Below are positions 13,984 to 26,307 of a stretch of DNA of 64,000 nucleotides, piece by piece. A model generated the notes under the pieces. That model did not search any database and had not been told where the DNA came from. It was given only the letters and a program-made list of their open reading frames with translations. A program made the position numbers and the translations under genes. Source of the stretch: Camillea tinctor (taxonomy: Eukaryota > Ascomycota > Sordariomycetes > Xylariales > Xylariaceae); the NCBI GenBank assembly GCA_022578605.1, contig MU394127.1, forward strand, positions 124,001-188,000, given 5' to 3'. Each line of letters opens with the position of its first letter. The first letter of the stretch is position 1.

Positions 13984-15327
13984 ATGGCCGCCACCACCGC
14001 CGCCGCCGGGGGAGGAAGCCAAGCGCATCTCCGGAAGCGCCATCACCACCACCGCCGCTCCTCTTCCTCCTCCTCCTCCACCACCCTCTCCTCACTCGCC
14101 CACGCCGTCGAGCAGAAAGTAGAATCCGCGCTGCTCCTGCTGTGGGACGAGCTGCCCGCGTGGCGGCGGGACAACAGCTACATCGTGAGCGGGTACCGGC
14201 GCAGCAGCGGGAGCTACCTCGCGTCGCTGCGGTCGCTGTTCTACGCGCACAACGAGAGCGTCAACATCTGGACGCACCTTCTGGGGAGCCTGTTCTTCGG
14301 GGGTCTGGGCGCCTGGTGGCTGGCGCGCGAGTACTGCGAGCTGCTGCCGCGCTACCGCGGCGCCGCGAACCCCGCCGATGTGCTCGTGTTCGCGTGTTTC
14401 TTCGCCGGCGCCGTGGCTTGCCTCGGCCTCAGCGCCGCGTTCCACACCCTCTCTAACCACTCCGAGCCCGTGGCCAAGTGGGGCAATAAGCTCGATTACT
14501 CCGGCATTGTGCTGCTGATCGTGGGGAGCTATGTCCCGGCGCTGTATTATGGCCTGTTTTGCCATCCGCGCCTTATGAGCGTGTACATGTCTGCGGTACG
14601 TTCTGTTCTGACTGTCCCTCCGTCCCCCCCCCTTTCTCCGATAGTAGAGTAGGGGTCTAGATAGATGGAAGGGAACACCCTTCCTCGCTTAAAGAAAAAA
14701 GGGGGGAAGGGGGAAAAATAGAAGAAGATGAAGAGGGAGAAGACTATATCCCAAGCAAACCCCCGTGTTTCCGTGATGCTCTTTATGCTAACTTACCTCC
14801 TTAGATCTTCATCCTAGGCACAGCCTGCGGCATCGTCTCCTGGGTGGAGCAGTTCCGCACCCCGCGCTTCCGCTCTTACCGCACGTCCATATTCGTCGGG
14901 CTGGGCGTCTCGGGCGTCGTCCCCGTATGCCACGGCATCAGCATATACGGGTACCAAGGCCTCGTGGATCGGATGGCCGTCGACTGGGTTCTTCTTCAGG
15001 GGTTCCTCTACATATTTGGTGCCTTCCTCTATGCTGTCAGTATCCCCCCTTTCTCTGTATCTCCTCTTTACCCTATGGACCCCCCCTTTTTCTTCTCTTC
15101 AAAAAAGAAACATAGGGAGACAGCTTGCAGTGTCTAGTTACTGACGATGATTCGTTATGAATACTCAGGTCCGGTGGCCCGAACGGAGCTTTCCGAAGAC
15201 ATTCGATATCTGGGGCAGTTCGCACCAGCTATTCCACGTCCTCATTCTTCTCGCCGCGGCATCACATCTGAATGCCATGATTAAAGCTTTCGATTACCAC
15301 CACAGCATAATGGGTGCGCAATGCTAA
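13984..15327 (+). CDS. PAQR / haemolysin-III family seven-TM receptor (Izh/ADIPOR-like)
   Basis: Integral membrane protein of the progestin-adipoQ receptor family, which in fungi (Izh proteins) is tied to zinc and sterol/lipid homeostasis. Three exons (13984-14595, 14805-15035, 15169-15327) close in frame to 333 aa. A His/Ser-rich N-terminal tail is followed by an ARxDN-like entry segment (WRRDNSYIVSGYR), a SVNIWTHLLG motif and seven hydrophobic segments. Putative metal ligands are visible: His in AAFHTLSNHS, Asp in LDYSGI, and the C-terminal SSHQLFHVLI histidines. The second intron donor is GTCAGT, slightly unusual. Exon 1 is strongly GC-rich compared with flanking DNA. The gene is convergent with the TFIIIC subunit gene. 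The exact paralogue (Izh1/2/3 type) cannot be decided. Confidence 0.92.
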
Positions 15328-15753
15328 TCACCGATGCACTGCTATGTCCATTGAACCTGTCCCTAGCAACTCCAGATGCCATTCTGAGCTTTCTCGCAAA
15401 CATCCCTCCCTACGTTCGTCCATTCAGATGCTTATAAAAGCTAGCATTATAATTATCGATGGCTACCTACCTAATTGGACCGACCTCACTTCTTAACATA
15501 CCTTTAGCATCCATAAACCCCCCTCTTTAAGCCTTGAGGTATAGACGCTCACGCTCGACCCTCACATAGACTAAGACACTTTGTTACATAGATTAGACTC
15601 TAGAAGAGACGTTAAGAACGTACATTGGCTGATTCAAAAAAAATTCATTTTAATCTTTTGCCTGATCCATATACATAGAAATCGGTAGTGATTAAAGCCA
15701 ACCAAAGCGGGCACGATCTGATGTATGATACCTACCTCAACTATGAAGCGCGC
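15328..15753. other. Convergent 3' intergenic region
   Basis: About 425 bp between the ends of two convergent genes. It holds both 3' UTRs and an A-rich tract near 15637. No gene seen. Confidence 0.6.
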
Positions 15754-18198
15754 TTAGTCCATCCACGAAACCATTTCCACCTCACCATCGGTCTCCTCAT
15801 CCTCATCCATATCTTCACCCTCATCTAGATCATACACATCCTCGAACGTGCCATCATCCACATACCCATCGTCGTTATCCGAAGCAAGCGAGTCCGCCAT
15901 GTCATTGTCATCGTCTCCCCTCGCGTTATCAATACCCAGGTCCATGACCCGCACCAGCCCCGAGCCCATGGCCGCCGCCGCCCACCAGCCGAACCTAGCG
16001 TTGGGATTCCACGAGACGTACGTGATGCGGGTCAGGGCTTCATGCAGGGTGATAGGTCCGGCGGCCGACGTGATACCCTCGCCCTCCATCTCCACATCCT
16101 TCGCTTCGTCGGGCGGGGCCTCGCCCTCCTTCTTCGCCTTAGCGGGTCGGCCCTTCGCCTTGCCTTTCTTCTCCTTCGCTTCCAGCCTCCCGCCTTTCTG
16201 CTTCTTCGTCTTGGACTGCGTCTCTGCGCCGCGAGCGGCGACAGGATGGCTGTTGAGCTCGGGCAGGAAGCCGTGCAGGATGCGGCACGCGCCCAGGCCC
16301 TTCTCCTGGGCATTTCCTCCCGGCGGCGCCCGGTACTCGTGCTGGAACAGCCGCATCTTGTAGGTCTTTTTCCGGTGCGTGGAGATCTTGCGCAGCATGT
16401 TGATGACCCACACCGAGCCGTCGGTGGCGCCCACTAGAACGTACGGATGGCATGCCCCGATGGATATGCAAGTCGGTTGGCCCTCGACGGTGCAGAGGTG
16501 GCGGGATAGGGGGAAGACCCGCGCGTGCACGAAGGCGATGTTGGAGTTTCCGGGGAAGGCGGATGGCCATATGGATGCAAACCCACGCAGATGGTCGCTC
16601 CAGGCCAGGAGGTTCGGCTGCAGAGAAACAAGCATGTTCGGATGATACGATACCTCCGCGTTGGGCCGGTTGAGATCTGTTATGGTAAGGAGGCCACCCA
16701 TGGGAATAGTGCTCACGATGAAGGGGTCCGAGGGGTAGCTGGATACAATGTCCATGATGGCACTTGAATGAATTGGATGCCGTTGAAGGAGCCGGTAAGG
16801 TGATATTGACCAAACTGCAACTGAACCGTCCGAAAGGCCCGCCGCAATGCGGTTCATGTTTATCCACGTGAAACATGTGATCTCAAGTGCTTGCTCTTTA
16901 GGTGCCTCGATAGTGAGCATGGGTTCTTGTATTTCCTCTATTGCACCATTTAGTAATTATGTATTTTCATCAATAAAGGGGCATCCCAACCTACCGAAGA
17001 CTTCCCTCTCGTCTTGGGATGAGTCGCGAACCAATATAACCCTGAGTTTTTTGTCACCGCATAGCACAGCTAGCAGACCCTTCTGATTATCTACGGCAAG
17101 TGGCACAGGGCACCATTGCATGCGCATGACCCGTCCCCAGGTAAAACATATCGCGTGTACTAGCTTTGGTGGACGCCTCGCTGGCCGAAGAACACTTCGG
17201 GGACCCTTTTCTATTCCAAATCTCCATATTTGAACTGTGCCTTCCTTCTTCTCCGACTCCTTAGGTGCCTGCTCTAGGTCTCGGTAGAATGCTTGGTCTG
17301 AATAGGGGACTGAGGCTATGGCTAACAGCTGGTCAATCTGACCTCTGGCGGGTGCCCATCCCATAGACATGACGATGCCACCCACGTGGATAACCCAACC
17401 GCCACCTTTAACCTCAACATTCTCAGTGTCTTCGATTGGAATACCTGTATCAGAGAAGCATAGGCTTTGCCCTCGTGACATGCGGTACTCCTTCTGGCTG
17501 GAGACATGGCCCAGTAACACACTCAGTTCATCATCGACATGAGGAAGAAGCCATCGAAACGCCCCGGCTTCGTCGAGCAAGACCGAGGTCTGCTGGCCAG
17601 TGCGCGTCTTCAGGTACCTCTCGTACCATTGACGAAACTTGGTTTCCTGGTCCTCCCAGAAGCCAGTCGGCATCCAGCCATTTTGGGCCCTCGCAAGCTG
17701 ACCTTCCGACTGGAGTCTAGGCGGTACAACTTCGTACTCCCACCAAAGCTTGGTGATGCTGTTGACCACTTTGGCATAATTCCTTCTGTCGCCGAACCAA
17801 AACTTGGTGAGCTCGGCGAATCGTGTCCATCGTTTAACTGGACCGATATACGACCGTGTCCACCGCTGCGAGGGATCTGTGGGGTAGGGCGGCACCTCGC
17901 CCAAGTTCTCCTCTACCGTCGGGGGTGGGCCCTGCTTCCTGGGTCGCTTAGGGCGTCTCTTTTCAGCTGGAGCTGCGTCGAGATCCGAGAAATCCCTGTC
18001 TGGCAGGTTGGCGTCATCATCATTATCGTTATCTCGGGGGTCTATATCGACCTCCTGGACGACAAACTCCTCTTCGGAGGATTCATGGTCAGGCTTCCTC
18101 CGGCGTGCGGCTGATCGATCGTCATCGGAGATTTCGAGGTCAGGGGCAAAATCAGAAGGGCGAAAATGCTTGCCTTGGTTTGATTGGCGCAGCCTCAT
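15754..18198 (-). CDS. tfc6: TFIIIC subunit with WD repeats (Tfc6/Sfc6-like)
   Basis: Probable subunit of the RNA polymerase III factor TFIIIC (B-box-binding module), acting in the nucleus at tRNA genes. Two exons (18198-16995 and 16937-15754) join in frame to 795 aa. The order is an acidic/basic disordered N-terminus (1-110), then the conserved RWTRSYIGPVKRWTRF segment and WD-type blades. Visible blades include GLSDGSVAVWSI, GATDGSVWVINML and MGSGLVRVMDLG. A Lys-rich insertion follows the middle blades, and the C-terminus is very acidic. The layout fits fungal Tfc6 proteins. Another WD40 scaffold is possible, but the N-terminal block argues for TFIIIC. Confidence 0.8.
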
Positions 18199-19973
18199 TT
18201 TGGAAAGGGAAGGGAAGGGAGGCGGAAGGGAGGGGAGGAGGATGGGGAGGTGGTGAGATAGCCGTGGTCATGCGCTTATGCAAGAACACCTAGTACCTGC
18301 TTAGTGGAAGGGGGTTGGGTATACTTGATATGTCAAATGTATGTATAGTATTTACTAGTGAGAGAGACTCTTGGACTGGACCCTCTCTGCCCTCTCTCCC
18401 TACAGCTGCCCTATGAAGTTTTCTAATGCATGTAATGCATATTGCAGGATAGACCTATATGTGACATTTATTCATTCACTGGTATATCATGTAGAACGTA
18501 TTTCGACCAATGGACATGAGATCCTGGTAGGTATTTGTTGTCATCTAGGTATGCAATTCCTTTTTTTCTTCTTAACAGACCTGTCTTGTATATTGTTGTA
18601 GTGTGTTGTATATGGGAAGAGATGTAAGTGATATAAGTTTTAGAGTTTTCTCTTAGTGGCCAGCAGCAGTTGATTAGCGTGTGTTAATGGACGACATGGG
18701 TGGTAACATTCAATAGGTACTTGCCTATGTTTCTTCCTGCGTCATTAAAAAAAATTAATAAAAATTTAACTAGTAGTTAATGGTGGGGTTTGATCCACTT
18801 ACCGAGTCCTACACTAGTACATAGGTACGTACCACTACATATGTACGTAGAATACATACCTTACCTACTTACTTGCCTTATCTGCATCACTACCTTAATG
18901 TTATCCGAGGATCTGGACAAGTGCTAGGTCTAGGATATTATGTAGGTAAGGCCTGTTAAACCTTATGTCAATTGATTTATACATTTGATAGGTTTAAATG
19001 TGGGACTTTGATTACCTGGTAAACATTGATACCAGTCAACAGACATGGATATGTCAACTGCTTACATAGTATTGATACTTCATAAGTGATATAAGACTAT
19101 ACATACCCAACTTCTATCACATCTCAAACTTATTTCAATAATAGACCTGAATTTACAATTCAATAAGAACATCCATATTATTATATCCCTAGTTGGAATT
19201 TTTATAATTACATCTTGAGAAGAAAAGAAGAGAACAAGAAAAAAAGAACTCTTTTTGGCATGTGTTTTTTTAGTATAATTTCATATATGCAGGATCAATC
19301 AGATAGGTCTAGACTACCGGCTAGGTAGAGTACCGTGCGTTAGTTCATGTATTCCTTTATAGACTATGTCAATCCAATTATTACCTTGGTCAGCATTGGT
19401 GTTGTAGATCAAACTACACTACACACTATTGTTTCTCCCCTCCTCTTCTCTCTCTTTTTTTTTGTCTCTCTCTCATTCTCTCACTCTAAGTCTTATTCTT
19501 TCTTAGCTTACAGCTTGCTTACATGTGTATACATACATATACCTACAGTAGTATCTAATATTGAATGTTAATATTATGTATAATAACTTATATCGTATGG
19601 TACTTAAGCGTGATGAAACTAGGTATGTAAGTCTGAAAAGTCCTATGTAAGTCACAAAAAGCCCACGTCCACGCCCAAGCCCAACCCAACCACCCACCCC
19701 TCTCCTAAAGAAGAAAAATTACGGCAATGAATTCCGCTTTTACATCCCTCCGAAACATTCGAAATTTCCTTCTTGTTGTACCTGTCAGCATGCATATGTT
19801 ACATTGCCGCGCGCCACGCCGCGCACCCTCTCAATGTAACATGGGTCTTGGGAAAGGGCAGAAGCTGACCGAACTGCTGCCTCTGCCTTCTCCTCGTCAC
19901 ATTCTCCTACCCCTCCGATGCATGTGACTCTTCGAACTCCAGACCTGCCAACCCTAAAGAGGATTTTCCAGCT
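18199..19973. other. Intergenic, AT-rich, no gene seen
   Basis: AT-rich sequence with many short TACCTA/TAGGTA-type words and homopolymer runs. Open frames are short and low in complexity. It marks the start of the accessory-like stretch. Confidence 0.55.
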
Positions 19974-20928
19974 ATGGAAGAAGCTGCTGCAGCCGGCAAT
20001 CTCGATGCCGTCGAGAAGATCCTGCCGACCATACTGTTGAGCCATGATGAGAAGGTCCCTCTGCATGAGAGAATTGCCCGCGGTGCCAACGCCGTCATCG
20101 ATCGTTCCATACGAGTTGCCGCCGAAAACGGTCGCCTTAACGTCGTTCGCTTTTTCCTTGACCAGGGCGCCGTCGTCGACGATGGGCTCGTTTCCGCCGT
20201 CCTCGCCTCCGGCTCTCCCGAGCTGTGCGAGCTGCTGCACGACCACGGGTGGGATGTGAACCGGAGTTATATCACCTCCTCAGGGGACTGGCACTTCTGG
20301 ACACCTCTACGGTAGGTGACCCGCCCTCTCGGCTGGAAGATCACGGCTTGAAGTGATTTTTTTTTCTTTCTTCATTCCTTCTTCTCCGAACTGACAACAT
20401 GATAGCGCAGCCCTTGGGAGCCCAAGTGTCTGTCGCTGGCTTCTAGAGCACGGCGCGGACCCGAACCTCTCGGAATACGGGTTCACCCCTATTATGGTAG
20501 CCGTCCGGCTGCACTCGCCCGAGGTGGTCCGGCTTCTGATAGAACACGGCGCGGACCCCAGGACGCAGATGTTGATGCACGCCACGGCGAGCGCCTCCAA
20601 CACCGAAATGGCCCAGACGTACCCCAACCGCGGGGACCAGGACAGACTCGAGGTGCTGCGCATCCTGCTCGAGCATGGTGCCGACGTGAACGAGATGGAG
20701 CCGGACCCGAAAAGCCGGCCGCGCGACGACTCGAGACGGAGACGCACGATGGATACTGGCACGCCGCTTCACTATGCGGTGGCGGCTGGGAATGCGATCG
20801 TCGTAAGCTTCTTGCTGGCACACGGAGCGGACCCCAAACTACCCAGCTGGTCTGGTCATACACCGCTCCAGGTGGCCGAAGCCTTGAAAAAGAAATATAT
20901 TGCGGACATTCTCAGACTATGTACTTGA
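19974..20928 (+). CDS. Ankyrin-repeat protein, 286 aa
   Basis: Two exons (19974-20311 and 20406-20928) join in frame; the intron has GTAGGT..GATAG ends. The whole protein is ankyrin repeats. Repeat signatures include [45 protein letters not shown], and the canonical TPLHYAVAAGN followed by LLAHGADP. There is no signal peptide, membrane segment or second domain, so it is probably a soluble protein-binding module of unknown partner. The ATG at 19974 is the first in frame. Codons are GC-rich compared with the AT-rich flanks, which suggests a conserved functional gene. Confidence 0.85.
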
Positions 20929-23750
20929 AGTGGCTATCGTTTTCTATTTAGGTGTTAGCGTGTTGGGTCTCTTTTTTCTTCTTCTCTCTGATAACTACGG
21001 CGGGATATCATTCATGCTTTGTACCAAATGGATCTGATCTTTCAGGATGGCGGGTTGTATGTCGAAGCGACTACCGGTCGCAATCTCTTGTCATCATTTC
21101 CCCCTCTATCTAGGGTAAATCAACTCATGCATAATTGTTCTAACCCTTATCTTTAGTAGTCGGCGCCGTTCAGTGTATTGTGTTAGTTGTCATCACCTTT
21201 CTACTCTGCGAACTCTGCTATTGTCTTCAAGTAAAGAAACTCACTGGGATTAGCTAGTATGGAAAGGGCCCTCTTCTTCAGATAAAGTAAACACTAAATC
21301 TCTGTGGGCAAGTAAATAATTTATCTGACTTTGTACTGCTTGTCCAAATACCCGAGAACGAGCGAATCCGATCAACGTTGTTAGAGATGACAGCAAGATA
21401 TCTTCGACGAACAAGTCTCTTAAGGACATAGCCGCGCGGTTGGCTCCAGCCGGTTTATCATAATACATACTTCAGCTATCACAGTCTCCTGCAAAAAAGC
21501 TATGGGAATTTTCATATGCTTCAATAACACACCGAATGCACTCAGCTCTCCCGCCGGAGTATGCTCTAAAATTCAATTCCTAGATATCGTACATATTTCT
21601 TCAAGTCTAACCGCATCTTTATATATCAATACCTTTAAAGCACGTAGACAGTCGCTCTGACAACCCTAGAGTCAGGTTCTGGGGAGCATTAAGTAATCGT
21701 TACGGATACGAAGCTAGGTATCAAAAAAGATCGCTTGAGATCATTATGAGCATGTATAAGCTAACCAAACACTGTACAAGGGGCGATATATATGATTGGG
21801 TATATGTGATGTTTGACTAGGGCTTGATTTATATTAACTTGGGACACCTGCGCTGCGAACCTGTTCGAGGAGTCTTAAGCAAAAATATGACTACGAAGGT
21901 AATTATCGCGAGCAACTGTAATATGAGAAACCTCTTCCTGTCGACGTACTGCTTGCATCCTTCCTACTAGTTCTCAAAGTTGTTACACGTGTGATCTCAT
22001 CCTCGGATAGCCTTTCGTAATAAGGCGCCATCCCTCATGTGACTTATATCAAGAGGTTATCGTTCCTCTCTACACCGAGTCAGGAAAATATTCTCTTTAT
22101 ACAGGATTCAAGTCGTACCACCCTATGTAAGCATTGGTGGCCCGGTGAAAGAGAATATTCATCAACTGATAACTCAGTGTGTAATGGCTTCTAGTTTCCG
22201 GGTATTGGTGTGGGGGCTGGGGGAACCAGGAACCGTGGCCTAGTGTATATATAAGGCGTCACTTTACGATAGACGGAGTTTTGCTTTTGCTTCTTCAGTA
22301 GTAGGCGGCAATAACGAAGATTAATAAATTTCCTTGCCTTGGCTTCATCTAATTATATGCTCTTCATACACCTAAATAGTATGATGGTTGGGGGTCGTGA
22401 ACTGAAGATAGGTTTCAGTCACTCACACCCTCATACAACGGATGGCAGGGGGTATCCTCCATCCCTAGCATGGTATACATTATGGCTCTCTACGTACTTA
22501 GCTCATGCGTTGCTATGAAGAATACAGAACAACCCATCCTTATTGTAGTATCATGTATGTTTAATAGGGTTAGGCTAGGTATAAGTCACCGTGAATTGCA
22601 GTTTGCTATAAAGTATTTAGTCCGGACATTAATCTAGGATAATATGACAGGTAGCTGGGGATCGGGGCATCAATAGATATGTGAGTAGATCTCAACATGA
22701 ATTCGTAGCACTGGACGAGAACATAAAATTTTGCTTAGGGAACTGGGACTTTTGTTTTGCAACTCGAGCCCTTCACGCCAAACAAATCATATCCCGAGGG
22801 AAGCAGCACCTTGAAGATTAACCTTCAGGTTAGGGGGCCAGAGTCCGAAGGATCAGCAAACGTGAATTTTCTTTTCTCTCTCTTTAACACGTGCTTCGTA
22901 GAGGCATGCTTTGTTTTAGAAGTAAATGTCTATCCTCATGGTGTTGGGCAGCGATCAAATCCCTTAAACAAGGGGAAAGGTTCCCTAACAAAAGCTGCAA
23001 TACGGGGCCAAGTGTAGGAGATATAAACGAAATAGAGGATACTCTGGTGTTATTTTGCCAAGAAATTATTGGTAGCTATTTCTAATAATTGGACCATATG
23101 CACAGTACTATTTTCCCCTTCTGCATTCAGCCATGTGCTTCGGAAATAAAGAACACAGCATGTTGGGACCGACTCATGGACTCACAGTATGTTCATCACT
23201 AGGGAGTTTAAACTTATTGCAGAGTTAAGTATATATATGAGTTAGATATTCTGCTCCTTATTGTTATGAGCCCCTGGTGCCCTCCTGTGTTCACGCAAAA
23301 AGAAAATATATTTAGCTCTGATAATGCAACCGAGGGCGCCACTATATGGGATATGATATTAGCGATCATACCCAAGGTATTGTATACAATATTTGAGTAA
23401 CCTGTGATTTCAGCAAGGTCATGGGATTGGAGTCATTCATACGTATACACGTCGTAATATGAACGTGATGGACGTAGTGATGACGTGAATAGATAATGTA
23501 CCCACTATAGCTGTGATATAAACACAACCAGGTATGCTATACCCTTTGCCCACGCATGTCAGGTGTGTACAGGTGCCTTGAAGCTGATGCAGTTGACTCG
23601 AAGGAATTGTCTATCACTTTAAATACCACCCAAGCCCCCATGACTATCTTGTTGTTCTCTCCGACACACGGCTTCTCTACATACACCCATCGAGCCAGAC
23701 AGAGAGTAGAGAGTTCGCAATTTCAGAATCATTTCAGAATTACGGCTGAC
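20929..23750. other. AT-rich intergenic stretch, no supportable gene
   Basis: Nearly 2.8 kb without a convincing coding region. A 72-codon frame on the minus strand (21250-21468) reads smoothly but matches nothing I know. It could be a fragment of a lost gene. Confidence 0.5.
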
Positions 23751-24977
23751 ATGGAGAGTCTCCCACCAGAGCTAGTACACCCGATCTTGGAGACATGCAT
23801 TATCGACGATGTCTTCAACCTCAGGCTAGTCTCACGCTCGTTCTTGGCCTGGATCGATTACTATCTTTCGACGGTTGCTTACCAAATAGCCCGCAACACA
23901 TTTCCCAAAGCACGTCTTATACTCAGACCTACACACGAAGGCGTCTACGATTTAGCATGGTTGCGCACATTGGTCCCTCGACGCCTAGCCTCGATTGTAT
24001 TAGACAAGGACGCGAGGAGACCGGATGACCCCACCAATACGATGCGATATCGGATCCCGTCCGAAGATGGCTCCGGCGATCTATTACGGAAACGGGTATC
24101 AGGCGCATGGTGCTTGATCAAGCGAATCGGAACAATTTACAAAGACGTATATGCCCTTCCTCTTGACGCAGGTGCTTCCCTGTCGGACAGGGAAGAGATG
24201 GTCTATGAGCGTGTTTTGTTCATGATCAAGAGCCTGGAGCCGCACGAGTGCGAGGCCTTTTTTATCTTGGCGTATGTGCTCCTCTCGGCTTTCCATGATG
24301 AGAACTGCCGTCTGCGACGGTGGCGTTATTATTTGGAAAACTCCCAATACAAAGCCAGCGACGGGTTTTGCTTCTTCGACTGCAGGGCTCGGCATCCGCC
24401 TTCACCGAAGTCCGAACTTGGAGCGGAATCAACAGGCGAGGTTTCTGACCACCCGAGGCATCCAGACCACGGCAACTCTTGGATTTGGTCTTGGATATTT
24501 CGCGAGGGGGCAGATGCTTTCTGGAAACAATGGGGACTAGGCGCGCTGCGGCTCGAGCCCGAGAACTATGTTGCCTTGAAGCTACAGGATGCATGGTCTC
24601 AACGTTCAGAAGCTCAAGTTCATATTGAAAGGGAGACATCAGCTCGAATCTGGTGCGCTCTTATGGAGCGTTCGAAAGCACGCGATCCGCAGTCGTTAAC
24701 TTCCCCGAGCTATAACTCTTTGATGAATCCGAGCAATGATATATTTGTTAATATGCTGAGCTACGTATATTTCAAGCGAGAACAAGGGATCCCCAAGATG
24801 AATACGGATCTTCACGAATGGTATCTCTGGCAAGACGGCAAAATCTCAATTGATGAGACGCTGAGCAATCTTACCTTAACTGAAGGGAGAGGTCGTGAAA
24901 CCCGAAGATATTATAGTAGTCCGGATTCAATACCGGACGTTCCTTACATTGTCTCTTTCAAGACATTTCATACCTAG
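23751..24977 (+). CDS. F-box-like protein, 408 aa
   Basis: The N-terminus (MESLPPELVHPILETC, then FNLRLVSRSF) is a typical F-box, the Skp1-binding module of SCF ubiquitin ligases. The remaining 350 residues are a fungal-type region with no repeat or fold I recognise, presumably the substrate-binding part. The frame is intronless. It is open 65 codons further upstream to 23556, but the F-box normally sits at the very N-terminus, so the ATG at 23751 is preferred. The gene is isolated in AT-rich sequence and lies about 1.3 kb upstream of the motif-bearing patatin gene. Rapidly evolving F-box proteins of this kind are common in fungal accessory regions. Confidence 0.75.
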   Translation: MESLPPELVHPILETCIIDDVFNLRLVSRSFLAWIDYYLSTVAYQIARNTFPKARLILRPTHEGVYDLAWLRTLVPRRLASIVLDKDARRPDDPTNTMRYRIPSEDGSGDLLRKRVSGAWCLIKRIGTIYKDVYALPLDAGASLSDREEMVYERVLFMIKSLEPHECEAFFILAYVLLSAFHDENCRLRRWRYYLENSQYKASDGFCFFDCRARHPPSPKSELGAESTGEVSDHPRHPDHGNSWIWSWIFREGADAFWKQWGLGALRLEPENYVALKLQDAWSQRSEAQVHIERETSARIWCALMERSKARDPQSLTSPSYNSLMNPSNDIFVNMLSYVYFKREQGIPKMNTDLHEWYLWQDGKISIDETLSNLTLTEGRGRETRRYYSSPDSIPDVPYIVSFKTFHT

Positions 24978-26307
24978 CAAATGCTGCTTCGAAGGCATTT
25001 CAACGGCAGTTGATGGAAGTAATTTAGGTATCTTCAAGATATTTCCCTATAGGTATGTGATACAGCATACCTTTGATTGCTTGATCTGACTGACTGTACA
25101 ACTTTTAGCAACGAAGGTTTTGTCTAAGCTAGCTACATAGCTATTTTGATATACATGTTATCTCAAAGTGGAAATAATTTACAGTTAGGTGAATGGGCCT
25201 TGGTTTGAAGTGTTATGTAACTTCGTGGTCGTAAGGGATCAAAGATTAAGACTATGAACCCGCATACAGACAAGGGTCATCTCTTTGAATTATTGTAACA
25301 TCAATATATTTTTCGGTGTGCAGCAAGTATGCCTTAACAGTCCCGTCATATGTAGGCTACCGCTTTAGAGCAGCGCATTGGTTACATTGGATGCCAAAAA
25401 ATCTTGCATAGCACCTATCATCGTAGCAACCCCATTTTGGAAAAAGAAATTGTAACCCTCTACCTCAGTGGCTGCTCCTTGTTGCGATCGCTAAAGCCTA
25501 ACACTGCCTAAATCTCATTTATCTAAACTATTCATATTATTGGTATGTCTCATATGTAGCTATCTCGCTAGAGATTCCCTTAATAATATTGCACTATCGC
25601 GCCTGAGCAATATATTGGTCCCGGGGATGGAATATTGGTCAAGCCATAGGATCATAAGATTAATTAAAGAAATGAGGCTACGAGGCATATTGACAATATA
25701 ATTTATATAGCGAACGATTTATCCTGGTCTAAATATCAAATGGTGTATTATGTTGTGTAGCAACGTGGTTGTTCTAATATTGCTACAATAGTTCAGGTGA
25801 TGTATGTGTGATTGGGTTGCAGTGAGCCACTCGGAACGTATTACATCCATACATTCAGACAGTTTGTGAATGTACAGAGCCGTCTTAGGCTGACTCAGAA
25901 GCCTAGACCTGACAATAGGCTGGTTGCCGTCGTGATCAATGCCAAAACAAAAAGCAAATGGATTCATATGAGAAGCCAAGCAATGCCCAACTGCTCATGA
26001 TTACATATGATTGCAAGATATTCGTCAGTGAAATGGGGCTAGGGGCTTATATATGTTGTGTTGCAGAGGCTTATGGGGCAGTTGCAGGGCTTTTATCCTG
26101 TTATTGGGCTCTATTGTCCCCAGAGAAGCAGGCTCTCATATTGATCGTTGGGCGTCCGTAGCCCTTTGGCAACCATTTCCCTGTAATAGAACTTTCTGGT
26201 AAGATCATAAACTGCACTTATTATCAGCAAATCATGTTTTCACGAACCTTAAAACTTCTATATGTTATCCTCTTAACGGCACTACGTGAAGATATCCCTT
26301 ACAGGAA
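24978..26307. other. AT-rich intergenic, no gene seen
   Basis: AT-rich DNA with only short frames, one pair being antisense mirrors at 25719-26000. It includes the promoter of the patatin-like gene. Confidence 0.55.

Noticed and set aside
21250..21468. 72-codon minus-strand frame
   Set aside because: Smooth amino-acid composition but no recognisable relative, no splice partners, and within chance length for this DNA.
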